A stretch of 64,000 nucleotides of DNA from Ectobacillus ponti. Its GTDB lineage: Bacteria > Bacillota > Bacilli > Bacillales > Bacillaceae_G. The notes below the pieces were generated by a model, which searched no databases, was not told the origin of the DNA, and saw nothing but the letters and a program-made list of their open reading frames with translations. The translations under genes were made by a program, and so were the position numbers. Shown in pieces: positions 53,725-62,841 of this stretch (its first letter is position 1; each line of letters starts with the position of its first letter). The stretch lies in contig NZ_JANCLT010000007.1 of assembly GCF_024294785.1 (NCBI RefSeq), positions 62,001 to 126,000 on the forward strand. Direction: 5' to 3'.

Positions 53725-54192
53725 ATGGCACAGAATCAAAACTCATTGGAAGACAGAATTCACGAATTGGAAAATGTAAGAGCTCTTAGAGAACTTGTTG
53801 ATCATTTTTCCATACTGGCGGACAAGAAAGAAGTTTGGAAGCAAACAGAACTTTTTACGAAAGAGGCAACTGTGGATTCTTACGTAAACGGAGCGTTAAC
53901 TTCAAGTTTGAAGGGGACCCAAGAAATTGGAGGTGCTTTTGAAGCTTTCCTTGCAAATTTCGAAACCGTTTATCATAGCAATGGCCAACATGTAGTTTCA
54001 ATAAAGGGAACTCATGCGGAAGGAACTCTCTATTGCCGGGTAGACCTTATTAGTAATGAAAATGGGAAAAAGATAAACAATGCATCAGCAGTTTGTTATA
54101 AAGATGAGTACGTTTTTGAAAACGGAAAATGGTTAATTGCTAAAAGAACATCAAATTTTGTGTGGACTGATAGAAAAGAACTAAATCAATAA
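53725..54192 (+). CDS. SnoaL-like / NTF2-fold protein
   Basis: 155 residues: LEDRIHELENVRALRELVDHFSILADKKEVWKQTELFTKEATVDSY and FENGKWLIAKRTSNFVW fit the SnoaL-like cone fold. Could be a small enzyme or binding protein. ATG follows AGGAGGAAAAAAC. Confidence 0.8.
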   Translation: MAQNQNSLEDRIHELENVRALRELVDHFSILADKKEVWKQTELFTKEATVDSYVNGALTSSLKGTQEIGGAFEAFLANFETVYHSNGQHVVSIKGTHAEGTLYCRVDLISNENGKKINNASAVCYKDEYVFENGKWLIAKRTSNFVWTDRKELNQ

Positions 54193-54240
54193 TTGCGGAA
54201 ACTTGCAATTTCGGATAATGAATGGGGCATGCTCCCATAA

Positions 54241-54282
54241 AAAAGATGGGTTAACCATTCCGATGTGTTGACCCATCTTTTG
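54241..54282 (+). terminator. Intrinsic terminator after the SnoaL-like gene
   Basis: AAAAGATGGGT (54241-54251) pairs with ACCCATCTTTT (54271-54281) around a 19-base loop. Confidence 0.85.
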
Positions 54283-54322
54283 TGTTTCAAATTAAGTAAA
54301 TAGTAAAGAAGAGGAGATTGAG

Positions 54323-55771
54323 ATGGAAATAAATAAACAGTATAACACTAGGGGAATCATGGCTTCCTTGCTCATTTGTGGTTTCGTCGGTATCCTCAGC
54401 GAAAATGCCCTCAATATTGCACTCAGCAATCTAATGGAAGTGTTCCGGATTTCAGCTGCGACCGCACAGTGGTTGACGACGGGATTTTTGCTGGTTCTTG
54501 GTATTTTGAGTCCAATCAGCGGATTGTTGCTGCAGAGGTTTTCGACCAGACAGTTGTTTATCTGCGCACTCTCAAGCTCAATCATCGGCACAGGGATTGC
54601 GGCGATTGGATTGAATTTTGAAATGTTGATGGCGGCAAGAGTTCTGCAGGCAATCGGCATAGGCTTGTTGATGCCTCTTATTTTCAATACAGTTCTTGTC
54701 GTGTATCCACAGGAAAAGCGCGGGGCTGCCATGGGAACAGTCGGACTCGTATATATGTTCGCTCCTGCACTTGGTCCAACTGTGGCAGGTGTAATCATCC
54801 AATATTTATCCTGGCACTTCATTTTCTGGCTTTCACTTCCGTTTTTGGTAATCGGGTTTTTAGTAGGCCTGAAGTATGTAGAAAATGTTACTGCAGTCAC
54901 GAAGCTTCGTATTGATCTGTTGTCCGTCACACTTTCAACGCTTGGATTTGGAGGAGTTGTGTTTGGCTTAAGCATGGCAGGTGAAGGGTCTGAAGGATGG
55001 ACAAGTCCAGTTGTGTTGACATCGATTATAGTTGGGTTTGTCGCACTGTGCCTATTCATTCTACGTCAAATATGGATGAAACAACCATTGCTGAATTTAC
55101 ACGTCTTTCAATATCCAATGTACATTGTTGGGGTGATTATGGTTGTCGCATGTATGATGATTTTTATGTCAACCATGATTATTCTGCCCATGTATCTGCA
55201 AAACAAAAACGGGTTGGGACTTTCTACATTAGCTGCTGGACTCATGTTGTTGCCGGGCAGTGCATTCAATGGTATTCTGGCGCCGCGCATGGGGAGCTGG
55301 TACGACAAATATGGTCCCAAATGGCTTGTGATACCGGGAGTCGCTATTATGGCGGTTATGTTATGGTTTTTCACAGGTATATCCAACGCTTCTTCATTGG
55401 CTTTAATCGTAGTGTTGCACATCGGGCTTATGATTGGCTCCTCCATGGTGCTGATGCCTGCTCAAACCAACGGCTTGAACCAGCTGCCGCCGGAATTATA
55501 CCCGCACGGCACAGCAGTTATAAGCACTCTGCAGCAGGTGGCCGGCGCAATCGGCACAGCTGTTTCCGTCAGCATTCTATCAGGCAGTATCAATCGTTGC
55601 TTGCAATCCTCCACTGCACCGACAGGGCCGGCTGAAATGGCAAAAGCGATGACGTTCGGGTCGCATAACGTGTTCCTGTACGCAATGGTCATAGCATTGA
55701 TAGGTTTCATCACAGCGCTCTTCATACGCCGTGGCAAAGTAAACCAAGTAGAGGTGCCTTCTACAAATTAA
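54323..55771 (+). CDS. MFS multidrug exporter (DHA2, 14-span type)
   Basis: 482 residues, about 14 membrane spans. Motif SNLMEVFRISAATAQWLTTGFLL in span 1, RFSTRQLFICAL loop and the antiporter-type motif C region (GLVYMFAPALGPTVAGVII). Resembles QacA/LmrB-like proton-driven exporters. Probably regulated with the reductase by the TetR protein. Confidence 0.9.
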   Translation: MEINKQYNTRGIMASLLICGFVGILSENALNIALSNLMEVFRISAATAQWLTTGFLLVLGILSPISGLLLQRFSTRQLFICALSSSIIGTGIAAIGLNFEMLMAARVLQAIGIGLLMPLIFNTVLVVYPQEKRGAAMGTVGLVYMFAPALGPTVAGVIIQYLSWHFIFWLSLPFLVIGFLVGLKYVENVTAVTKLRIDLLSVTLSTLGFGGVVFGLSMAGEGSEGWTSPVVLTSIIVGFVALCLFILRQIWMKQPLLNLHVFQYPMYIVGVIMVVACMMIFMSTMIILPMYLQNKNGLGLSTLAAGLMLLPGSAFNGILAPRMGSWYDKYGPKWLVIPGVAIMAVMLWFFTGISNASSLALIVVLHIGLMIGSSMVLMPAQTNGLNQLPPELYPHGTAVISTLQQVAGAIGTAVSVSILSGSINRCLQSSTAPTGPAEMAKAMTFGSHNVFLYAMVIALIGFITALFIRRGKVNQVEVPSTN

Positions 55772-55805
55772 GGTGCAGACGGTGGGTTTATATGGAAGAT
55801 GAAGG

Positions 55806-55834
55806 CTTCATGTCCCTGTGGCATGAGGTTTTTT
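55806..55834 (+). terminator. Terminator after the MFS gene
   Basis: CTTCATG (55806-55812) with CATGAGG (55822-55828), one G-T pair, then six Ts. Confidence 0.7.
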
Positions 55835-56085
55835 GTATAGTTTGAACGATAAGCGGTGACTTTGGATGGAGCAAGGAGCTTCGGGAACCGATTCATGGAA
55901 AGCAAACTGGCCAATAAAACGCCAAATGTCCAATGGAAGCATCACATTGACCGTAAGTGCACAGCATTTGCGGTCTGCGACTGATGTTTCCCCGCAGCCA
56001 AGCATATGCTAATAAGAAGAAATCATTGCGAAACAAGCCGGATTATTGTTAAATATGTTCATACGAGAGAGAGGAGAGAGCGGCC
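55835..56085. other. Intergenic stretch before yunD
   Basis: No credible gene. A possible promoter TTGCGA (56026-56031), 18 bases, TAAATA (56050-56055) lies ahead of yunD. Confidence 0.4.
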
Positions 56086-57501
56086 CTGAAACGAGACGGC
56101 GAAATACATATCCATCTGTATCATACAAATGATTTGCATAGTCATTTTGAATATTGGCCTCATCTGTCCAGTTATCTGCAGCAGCAGAAGCAGCATCACC
56201 TCCAGCACGGGGAGGATGTGTTTGTGCTCGATATCGGTGACCATGTAGACCGGTTTCATCCTATATCAGAGGCGACATATGGCAAAGGCAACGTGGCGCT
56301 GCTGAATGAAGCGGGCTATGATTTTGCCACCATCGGCAATAATGAAGGCATCACGTTGGATAAAGCGCAGCTGGATGATTTGTATACAGAGGCACACTTT
56401 CCGGTGCTGGTCGCCAATTTATATGAGCGTGACGGCAGCCGGCCGGCTTGGGTCAAGCCGTATGAGCTGCGGCGCACGGAGTCCGGCATTACCATTGCCT
56501 TCATTGGCTTAACGGTTGCCTATAACACCTTCTATTCCCAGCTGGGCTGGTCGGTAACGGACCCGATGCCGGAGCTGGAAGAGGCGCTGCGCCAGGTGAA
56601 GGGGCAGGCGGACATTGTAGTGGTGCTCTCTCATCTTGGACGCGATGCGGATGAATATATCGGGCAGCATTATGACGTGGATGTAGTGCTGGGGGCCCAT
56701 ACCCATCATTTATTTGAAACGGGGCTTCTGGTGAACGGGACGCTGCTTTGCTGTACGGGGAAATGGGGAAATTACGTCGGCCATGTGCAGCTGTGCATGG
56801 ATGCAGACACCAAGCAGGTGAAGGGCAAGCAGGCACGCGTAATCGCTTCCAAGCTGCTTGGCGGCCACCACAAAACAGAGCAGGCTTTGCGGCAGCTCGA
56901 GCAAAACAGTGTGCTGTCCCTACAGGAGCAGGTGGCAGAATTGCCGGAGGAGCTCACCGTTGACTGGTTCACGGAGACGCCGTTTGCAGGCATGCTGGCA
57001 GACGCGGTGAAGGAATGGTGCGGTACGGAAATCGGGATGGTCAATGCCGGCGTGCTGTTGGAATCACTGCCAAGCGGGGCTGTAACCAAGGGAGATTTGC
57101 ACCGCATCTGTCCGCATCCCATTAATCCGTGCAGCATGGCCGTCAGCGGTAAAATCTTGCGTGAGGTTATCATCCGGGCGCGCCGGCCGCAGACAGAGCA
57201 GCTGGAGGTTAAGGGCTTTGGCTTCCGCGGCAAGGTGATGGGGAAGATGATTTACTCCGGCCTGGAGTTTACACCGGATGAGATTCCCGGGAACAAGCTT
57301 CTCCTGCGGGAGGTGCTGGTGAACGGCGAACCGCTGGAGCCGGACAGAATGTACACCATCGGCACGCTCGACATGTTCACGTTCGGCTACTTATTCCCGG
57401 AGCTGACCCATGTGCCCGGCACGCACTACTTTTTGCCGGAAACGCTGCGTGATGTACTGCGGCATAAGCTCGTGCAGCACAGTTCCATGAATTTTTCATA
57501 A
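56086..57501 (+). CDS. yunD: YunD-type metallophosphatase/5'-nucleotidase, apparent CTG start
   Basis: About 471 residues. N-terminal calcineurin-like domain: HTNDLHSH, VLDIGDHVDRF, ATIGNNEG, VVVLSHLGRD, VLGAHTHH; C-terminal 5'-nucleotidase domain: GMLADAVKEW, EIGMVNAGVLLES. The metal motif HTNDLHSH starts at 56119, upstream of the first TTG (56134), and the frame back to the stop at 56050 has no ATG, GTG or TTG. CTG at 56086 behind GAGAGGAGAGAG gives LKRDGEIHIHLYHTND, a normal family start. Confidence 0.85.
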   Translation: MKRDGEIHIHLYHTNDLHSHFEYWPHLSSYLQQQKQHHLQHGEDVFVLDIGDHVDRFHPISEATYGKGNVALLNEAGYDFATIGNNEGITLDKAQLDDLYTEAHFPVLVANLYERDGSRPAWVKPYELRRTESGITIAFIGLTVAYNTFYSQLGWSVTDPMPELEEALRQVKGQADIVVVLSHLGRDADEYIGQHYDVDVVLGAHTHHLFETGLLVNGTLLCCTGKWGNYVGHVQLCMDADTKQVKGKQARVIASKLLGGHHKTEQALRQLEQNSVLSLQEQVAELPEELTVDWFTETPFAGMLADAVKEWCGTEIGMVNAGVLLESLPSGAVTKGDLHRICPHPINPCSMAVSGKILREVIIRARRPQTEQLEVKGFGFRGKVMGKMIYSGLEFTPDEIPGNKLLLREVLVNGEPLEPDRMYTIGTLDMFTFGYLFPELTHVPGTHYFLPETLRDVLRHKLVQHSSMNFS

Positions 57502-57551
57502 CATATCCTTTCTTTCCTTCATACAGATAGAAGGAGAGGAGCGTGATATGT

Positions 57552-57854
57552 GTGGTAAAGCTTGAACCAATTATGATTGAAGGCCATCCGTTCACAGCAG
57601 TCAGCGTTCAATTGCCGAAGACGATTCTTCTTGCGGTTATGAGTGACAAAGGCTATATTATGTGCGGTGCGCTTGATGTCGGCCTTTTAAATGAAAAGCT
57701 GCGCGACCGCGGCATTATTGCCGGCCGTGCTGTCGGCGTCCGGACGATCGAGCAGCTGCTGGATGCGCCGCTGGAATCCGTGACTCACGAAGCGGAGGCC
57801 CGGGGCATCACGCCTGGAACCATCGGCCGGGAAGCGCTGTTGAAAATGATCTGA
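57552..57854 (+). CDS. yunC: DUF1805 protein YunC
   Basis: 100 residues: MVKLEPIMIEGHPFTAVSVQLPKTILLAVMSDKGYIMCGALDVGLLN. DUF1805 family, small alpha/beta protein of unknown function. GTG at 57552 is chosen to match the family N-terminus; GTG at 57543 is also possible. Confidence 0.85.
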   Translation: MVKLEPIMIEGHPFTAVSVQLPKTILLAVMSDKGYIMCGALDVGLLNEKLRDRGIIAGRAVGVRTIEQLLDAPLESVTHEAEARGITPGTIGREALLKMI

Positions 57855-57907
57855 CAATATTGTCCCTTCTTCCTGCATACATATGATAAGGAAGGAGGGA
57901 TTTTTAC

Positions 57908-58678
57908 ATGAGAAGATACCGCCCCAGTACCTTCCGGCTGCGCCGCGGCCCGTTGCCTTTTCCGTATGTACTGCTGATCTCATTTATCATTTTTTTGTTC
58001 ATGACGATTCAAGGCTTGTGGATTGTGAACCGGAGCATTGAACCGACACTTGTTACATATGCCGAAATGCAGACAAAGCGCTTGGCGACTGTTGTCATCA
58101 CAAAAGCCGTTGAGGAGCGTGTGAAGGAAGGCCTGAATTCGGACAAAATTGTCAAGCTGGAGAAGGATAAGGATGGGAATGTCATCGCAGCAGACTTAAA
58201 CTCGCAAATCGTCAATGATATCTTGACGGAGACCACCGCTTCCGTAGAGAAGTACTTGCATGAGGCCGAAAAAGGAAACAGTGTCTCGCTCGGCATTGAA
58301 AATGACCCAAAGCTGCACCTGGAGCAAAATAATAAAGATGGCATCACGCTGTCCGTCCCGCTTGGACAGATTACGAAAAATGCGTTGCTTGCCAACCTTG
58401 GCCCGGATATTCCTGTTAAATTTACTGTTATTGGCGATGTACAGCCGAATATTCGCCAGCAGATCGAGCCCTCCGGCATCAACAACACCATCCTGAAGAT
58501 TGTGATGGAGGTGGAGGTGGCGGTGCAGGTCATCATTCCATTCGAAACAAAGCAAACAGTGGTAAAGACCGATGTGCCGATCAAAACGCTGCTCATCCAG
58601 GGGAAGGTGCCGGAGTACTTTAACGGCGGCACCGGCAGCGGCATGTCACCGGCTTTGCCGGCAAAGAAGAAGGAGTAA
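57908..58678 (+). CDS. yunB: Sporulation protein YunB
   Basis: 256 residues: one N-terminal membrane span (PYVLLISFIIFLFMTIQGLWIV), then an extracytoplasmic region with SVPLGQITKNALLANLGPDIPVKF and a C-terminal VKTDVPIKTLLIQGKVPEYF. In B. subtilis it is needed for normal spore formation. Site AAGGAAGGAGG. Confidence 0.88.
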   Translation: MRRYRPSTFRLRRGPLPFPYVLLISFIIFLFMTIQGLWIVNRSIEPTLVTYAEMQTKRLATVVITKAVEERVKEGLNSDKIVKLEKDKDGNVIAADLNSQIVNDILTETTASVEKYLHEAEKGNSVSLGIENDPKLHLEQNNKDGITLSVPLGQITKNALLANLGPDIPVKFTVIGDVQPNIRQQIEPSGINNTILKIVMEVEVAVQVIIPFETKQTVVKTDVPIKTLLIQGKVPEYFNGGTGSGMSPALPAKKKE

Positions 58679-58681
58679 CAG

Positions 58682-58711
58682 AAAAAACACGGGAATGCTC
58701 CCGTGCTTTTT
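58682..58711. terminator. Bidirectional terminator between yunB and lytH
   Basis: CACGGGA (58688-58694) pairs with TCCCGTG (58699-58705), A-run before and T-run after. Serves both convergent genes. Confidence 0.85.
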
Positions 58712-59703
58712 CATCGGTTTTTCAGTTTCCGCCAATCCTGCCGTTCCCAAACACTGAGGTGATAGTACGGATCAAAGGCCCATTCGTTGTAGCCATTATC
58801 CTTGTACAGCCCGTAGTGAAGATGCGGCGGGAATTTGCCTGCGGTGCCGGGCGGTCCGTAGCCCGTGCTGCCGACGAAGCCGACAACCGTGCCCGGTTCA
58901 ACGATTTGGCCGCGGTAAATGCCCTGGGCGAAGCCTCCGAGGTGCGCGTAATAATGATAGTTGTTATTAATATCACGGATACCAATACGCCAGCCGCCAA
59001 GTCGGTTCCATCCCTTCATCTCAATAATTCCATAGCAGGTTGCACGGACGGGAACGCCATGGCCCGCAAAAATATCAGTCCCCTCATGCGAGCGCCGTCC
59101 GCCGAAGCTGCGGCGGGCGCCGAATGTGCTCCGATAGCTATGGTTGGCGCGGACCGGCATCGGAAAAGCATTGCCCTCCATATTAATGCGGTCATAATGC
59201 GAGTAGATACGGGCAAAGCCAATAATCATTTCCACCGTTTTGGCCCGCTGATAATATTCCCACAGCCCCATCTTTAAGTGGTCGTGGTCGCTGCCGAAGT
59301 AGCTGAGCATTTGCGCCATTGTATACAGCAGATCGCGGTCGTTCGTTTGATCGGCATAGCCGTCGCCATCACCGTCCATGCCGATGCCGCCGAACAGGCT
59401 GATGGTATAAGGATCCTTATCCTGCTGGTCCGGGTTCAGCGGGCCCGCCCATTGCTCCGGCTTGAAGTAGATGGAGATCACGCCGCCTTCCCGCTTCGGA
59501 ATGTCGCGCCGGACTGCGCGGATATTGCGCTCATACTGGTCAATGGCAGCATAATAGTACCAAGGAATGAAGGAAAGTGTCTCCATTTCCTTATATAAGG
59601 CCATGCGTTCATCGTACATCTTCTCTTGATCCGTTTGCCCGTATACTTTCTCTTGAAAAAGAAGCAAACTAAGGAAAAAGAGAAGCAGGAGTTTTTTCCT
59701 CAC
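58711..59703 (-). CDS. lytH: Sporulation M23 peptidoglycan peptidase (LytH/YunA type)
   Basis: 330 residues. Signal peptide MRKKLLLLFFLSLLLFQEKVYG. C-terminal M23 domain with the zinc ligands in RSHEGTDIFAGHG and HLHYGLYK. B. subtilis LytH trims spore cortex peptides to single L-alanine. The N-terminal ~170 residues are helical. The GTG/ATG start follows GGAAAGGGGGCG on the minus strand. Confidence 0.9.
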   Translation of the reverse strand: MRKKLLLLFFLSLLLFQEKVYGQTDQEKMYDERMALYKEMETLSFIPWYYYAAIDQYERNIRAVRRDIPKREGGVISIYFKPEQWAGPLNPDQQDKDPYTISLFGGIGMDGDGDGYADQTNDRDLLYTMAQMLSYFGSDHDHLKMGLWEYYQRAKTVEMIIGFARIYSHYDRINMEGNAFPMPVRANHSYRSTFGARRSFGGRRSHEGTDIFAGHGVPVRATCYGIIEMKGWNRLGGWRIGIRDINNNYHYYAHLGGFAQGIYRGQIVEPGTVVGFVGSTGYGPPGTAGKFPPHLHYGLYKDNGYNEWAFDPYYHLSVWERQDWRKLKNR

Positions 59704-59860
59704 TACATACGCCCCCTTTCCAAGCTCTTGCTATCTATAGTGTGAGATACGGACGTTATTTCATAAGAGCAAATTACTGGTAAAAGGAAAGCAATGTTTG
59801 AGCATTTTGAGATGTTCCGGTAAAATAGATGTGTTGTAGAAGCAGTCAGGAGTGATAAAG

Positions 59861-60757
59861 ATGGCAAAAGAAACAGAATACTTACGTAAGCCCGAGTGGC
59901 TGAAGATTAAGCTCAACACAAATGAGAACTATACAGGCCTGAAAAAAATGATGCGCTCAAAGCAGTTACATACAGTCTGTGAAGAGGCGAAGTGCCCGAA
60001 TATCCATGAGTGCTGGGCTGTACGCCGTACTGCGACATTCATGATTCTCGGCAACATTTGTACACGTGCCTGCCGGTTCTGTGCGGTCAAAACAGGATTG
60101 CCGACTGAGCTCGATTTGCAGGAGCCGGAACGCGTGGCAGACTCTGTCGTGCAAATGAACCTGAAGCACGTTGTCATCACAGCGGTGGCACGTGATGATC
60201 TAAAGGACGGCGGGGCGGCTGTCTTTGCGGAAACGGTGCGTGCGGTACGCCGTAAAAACCCGTTCACTTCAATTGAGGTACTGCCCTCCGACATGGGCGG
60301 GGTGGAAGAGAACCTGCGTATGCTGATGGATGCAAAACCGGATATTTTGAACCATAACATTGAAACAGTCCGCCGTTTGTCCGACCGTGTCCGCGCCCGC
60401 GCGAAGTATGACCGTTCACTGGAATTCCTGCGCCGTGCGAAGGAGATGCAGCCGAACATTCCGACAAAGTCCAGCATCATGATCGGACTTGGCGAGACAA
60501 AGGAAGACTTGATTGAGGCCATGGATGACCTGCGCGCCAACAATGTAGATATTCTCACTATCGGCCAGTATTTGCAGCCGTCCAAAAAGCATTTGCCGGT
60601 TGTTAAGTACTACACACCGGCAGAGTTTGCGGAGCTGAAGGAAATTGCCCTCGGCAAGGGCTTCAGCCACTGTGAAGCCGGCCCGCTTGTCCGTTCCTCT
60701 TACCATGCGGATGAGCAGGTGCGCTCCGCGCAAGAGAATACAGCTCAGGCGAAGTAA
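59861..60757 (+). CDS. lipA: Lipoyl synthase
   Basis: 298 residues, radical SAM. Auxiliary cluster Cys in [12 protein letters not shown], radical SAM cluster in [14 protein letters not shown]-terminal RSSYHADEQ serine ligand. Inserts sulfur into octanoyl groups to make lipoyl cofactor and uses Fe-S clusters from SUF. ATG at 59861 follows CAGGAGTGATAAAG. Confidence 0.97.
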   Translation: MAKETEYLRKPEWLKIKLNTNENYTGLKKMMRSKQLHTVCEEAKCPNIHECWAVRRTATFMILGNICTRACRFCAVKTGLPTELDLQEPERVADSVVQMNLKHVVITAVARDDLKDGGAAVFAETVRAVRRKNPFTSIEVLPSDMGGVEENLRMLMDAKPDILNHNIETVRRLSDRVRARAKYDRSLEFLRRAKEMQPNIPTKSSIMIGLGETKEDLIEAMDDLRANNVDILTIGQYLQPSKKHLPVVKYYTPAEFAELKEIALGKGFSHCEAGPLVRSSYHADEQVRSAQENTAQAK

Positions 60758-60762
60758 ACAGC

Positions 60763-60801
60763 AAATGTCCCGGAAGGAAGAGCCTTCCGGGACATTTTTT
60801 T
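60763..60801. terminator. Terminator after lipA
   Basis: AAATGTCCCGGAAGG (60763-60777) pairs perfectly with CCTTCCGGGACATTT (60783-60797), then Ts. Shared with the convergent yutC. Confidence 0.9.
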
Positions 60802-61474
60802 AGTCCATCATGTTGTCCAGATCCTCGCGGTTATCACGGTTGCGCAGATTGATATCGGAGGTCTTCACCATTTGGCGCTTCAGCATTTCCACGGTTTGCA
60901 CGTACTCTGTGTTATTCAGCTTGCCGGATTTTAAGCCCTCCATTTGCGTCATAAGCTTTTGCTCCGGCGACACATAAATATGGTAGTAGCGCGGCACGAC
61001 GGAGGCGGCTGTTTTGTAGACCTGGTCAGCCACCAGCTTGCGGTTTGTAGTGTTGGCGCGGTAGGCAACGAACACTTCATCATCCGTCACCATCGTGGCC
61101 GCATCGGTCACATCAGGCAGCTGGACGGCCATATCGGTAATAATATTGGACAGGGTGCCGCGGTCGACATAGGAATTCTGGCTTGTGCCGACACTCGCGT
61201 CCCCTTTTTGCTTGCGGGTATAGCCGATCTGGGTGGTTTCCCTGCTCATTCTGGCACGGTTTGTCCCATACAGCTTGCCATTTTCCCGATTGGACAGCAG
61301 CACACGGCTTCCCTGCTCTTGCTGCAGAGACTCCTGGTCTGCCGTACCGCGTTGTTGCATGGTGCCCGGTTCATTGACGCGCTCAAGCGGCTGCTGCTCA
61401 GCAGTGCGATTGCCGTATTGGCAGGCGGTCAACAAGGACAGACTGGACAGTGTGACAAGTAAAAGCTTTCTCAT
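60800..61474 (-). CDS. yutC: YhcN/YlaJ-family sporulation lipoprotein (YutC)
   Basis: 224 residues. Lipobox LLTAC (Cys about residue 18). The domain VTDAATMVTDDEVFVAYRANTTNRKLVADQVYKTAASVVPRYYHIYVSP is the YhcN/YlaJ fold seen in spore germination lipoproteins. ATG at 61474 follows GAGGGGGTGT. Convergent with lipA, as yutC in B. subtilis. Confidence 0.85.
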   Translation of the reverse strand: MRKLLLVTLSSLSLLTACQYGNRTAEQQPLERVNEPGTMQQRGTADQESLQQEQGSRVLLSNRENGKLYGTNRARMSRETTQIGYTRKQKGDASVGTSQNSYVDRGTLSNIITDMAVQLPDVTDAATMVTDDEVFVAYRANTTNRKLVADQVYKTAASVVPRYYHIYVSPEQKLMTQMEGLKSGKLNNTEYVQTVEMLKRQMVKTSDINLRNRDNREDLDNMMD

Positions 61475-61629
61475 TTCATACACCCCCTCAGCCTTATTAT
61501 CTGCCGCCGGCCATCTTTTCAGATTAGAAATTGTTGGAGAGGGTTCTTTATGATACGATAGGGATAACCTTGGAAAACCAAGCCTCCCGTGAGGATTGCA
61601 TATACAAGCAAAGCGAAAGGAGAGCGGCA

Positions 61630-61929
61630 ATGGAGCAGCATAGTGTAAAACGAGTGGTGACAGTCAGCAATTTGACTTATGAACTGGTGCATGAATACCG
61701 CGAGGCCTTTAAGGAAGATGTGTTTAAGGCCCGCTTTACGGATATTTTAAATAAGTACGACTACATTGTAGGAGACTGGGGCTATGGCCAGCTGCGCCTG
61801 CGCGGCTTTTTTGAAGACAACAGCCAGCGGGCGACATATGATACGCGAATCAGCACCTTGTCCGAGTACTTGTATGAGTACTGTAATTTCGGATGCGCCC
61901 ATTTTGTGCTGAAGAAGCTGAGAAAATGA
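61630..61929 (+). CDS. yutD: DUF1027 protein YutD
   Basis: 99 residues: VVTVSNLTYELVHEYREAFKEDVFKARFTDILNKYDYIVGDWGYGQLRLRGFF and YCNFGCAHFVLKKLRK. Conserved small protein of unknown function. ATG after AAAGGAGAGCGGC. Confidence 0.9.
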   Translation: MEQHSVKRVVTVSNLTYELVHEYREAFKEDVFKARFTDILNKYDYIVGDWGYGQLRLRGFFEDNSQRATYDTRISTLSEYLYEYCNFGCAHFVLKKLRK

Positions 61930-61930
61930 A

Positions 61931-61960
61931 AAAAAGCGGGGAAGCTTCCCCCGCTTTTCT
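61931..61960. terminator. Terminator between yutD and the DUF3055 gene
   Basis: AAAAGCGGGG...CCCCCGCTTTT hairpin usable by both convergent genes. Confidence 0.88.
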
Positions 61961-62226
61961 TATATTAATTCCTCCAAGAAGGAGCGCAGTTCCTCTGCTG
62001 TTTCCTCATCGATGCTGTAGGCATACTCCAGGTAGCCCGGCTCCTCCAAATCATCGCGGCCGATAATTGCAAACTTATTGCGCAAAATATCGAGTACAAG
62101 CGTCTTGCCGTAATAACGGTCAGATGTAATCAAAGCCAAATCGTGGCGCTGGTTCTCGCCCATAAAGCTGATGAAGCGCGTTTGTGTTGCCACTGTATCA
62201 TCATATAAGTAAAAGCGTTCTGACAT
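61960..62226 (-). CDS. DUF3055 family protein
   Basis: 88 residues: MSERFYLYDDTVATQTRFISFMGENQRHDLALITSDRYYGKTLVLDI. Conserved in Bacillus and Staphylococcus, function unknown. ATG at 62226 after GGGAGAGATAC. Confidence 0.8.
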   Translation of the reverse strand: MSERFYLYDDTVATQTRFISFMGENQRHDLALITSDRYYGKTLVLDILRNKFAIIGRDDLEEPGYLEYAYSIDEETAEELRSFLEELI

Positions 62227-62381
62227 TGTGTATCTCTCCCTTGTATGCAATCCCTTACATATTAACTATAGCAGAGAATGGCACAAAGCGAAATTCGAAA
62301 AATTGCTGATTTTTTTGTGAAAACACATTAGAATAAAGGGAGAAGTGCTTTAATTTCCCAACGAAATCGAGGTTGAATACG

Positions 62382-62822
62382 ATGTACTTTGTGGACCGGA
62401 AGAAAATTGAACAAACACTGCAGCATCTCGAAAACGTGCTGGCTGCATTTCAGGAGCAACAGGATTTCAGCTGCCGGATAAATCAATATGCACTGGAGCG
62501 TCTTGCGCAACTGGCAATCGATTGCGTGCTGGACGTCGGCAATGCCATGATTGACGGGTTCATTATGCGGGACCCGGGCAGCTATGAGGATATTATCGAG
62601 ATTTTGACAGACGAAAAGGTTGTGCAGCCGGAGGAAGGCACAGCACTCAAGCAGGTTGTGCGGCTGCGTAAAATGCTGATTCAGGATTACATCGCCGTAC
62701 AGCATGAGGAAGTGCTGGCTGTGCTGCGGGAGCATTTCGCCGTGCTGGCGGCCTATCCATCTCACGTACGTCGCTATTTGGAGCAGGAGCTCGGTCCGGT
62801 ATCGGCTTTTTCGAATTCGTAA
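62382..62822 (+). CDS. yutE: DUF86/HepT-like HEPN protein (YutE)
   Basis: 146 residues, all helical: LERLAQLAIDCVLDVGNAMI and VVRLRKMLIQDYIAVQHEEV. In toxin HepT proteins the catalytic motif is R-x4-6-H-x-Y; here the same place reads RKMLIQDY, with Gln for His, so RNase activity looks lost. No MntA partner gene is adjacent. ATG at 62382 follows GAGG. Confidence 0.8.
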   Translation: MYFVDRKKIEQTLQHLENVLAAFQEQQDFSCRINQYALERLAQLAIDCVLDVGNAMIDGFIMRDPGSYEDIIEILTDEKVVQPEEGTALKQVVRLRKMLIQDYIAVQHEEVLAVLREHFAVLAAYPSHVRRYLEQELGPVSAFSNS

Positions 62823-62841
62823 GCGGAGGGAGCAAGAAACG

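Noticed and set aside
62382-62822. A HepT-MntA toxin-antitoxin system
   Set aside because: No nucleotidyltransferase partner is adjacent and the catalytic His is replaced.
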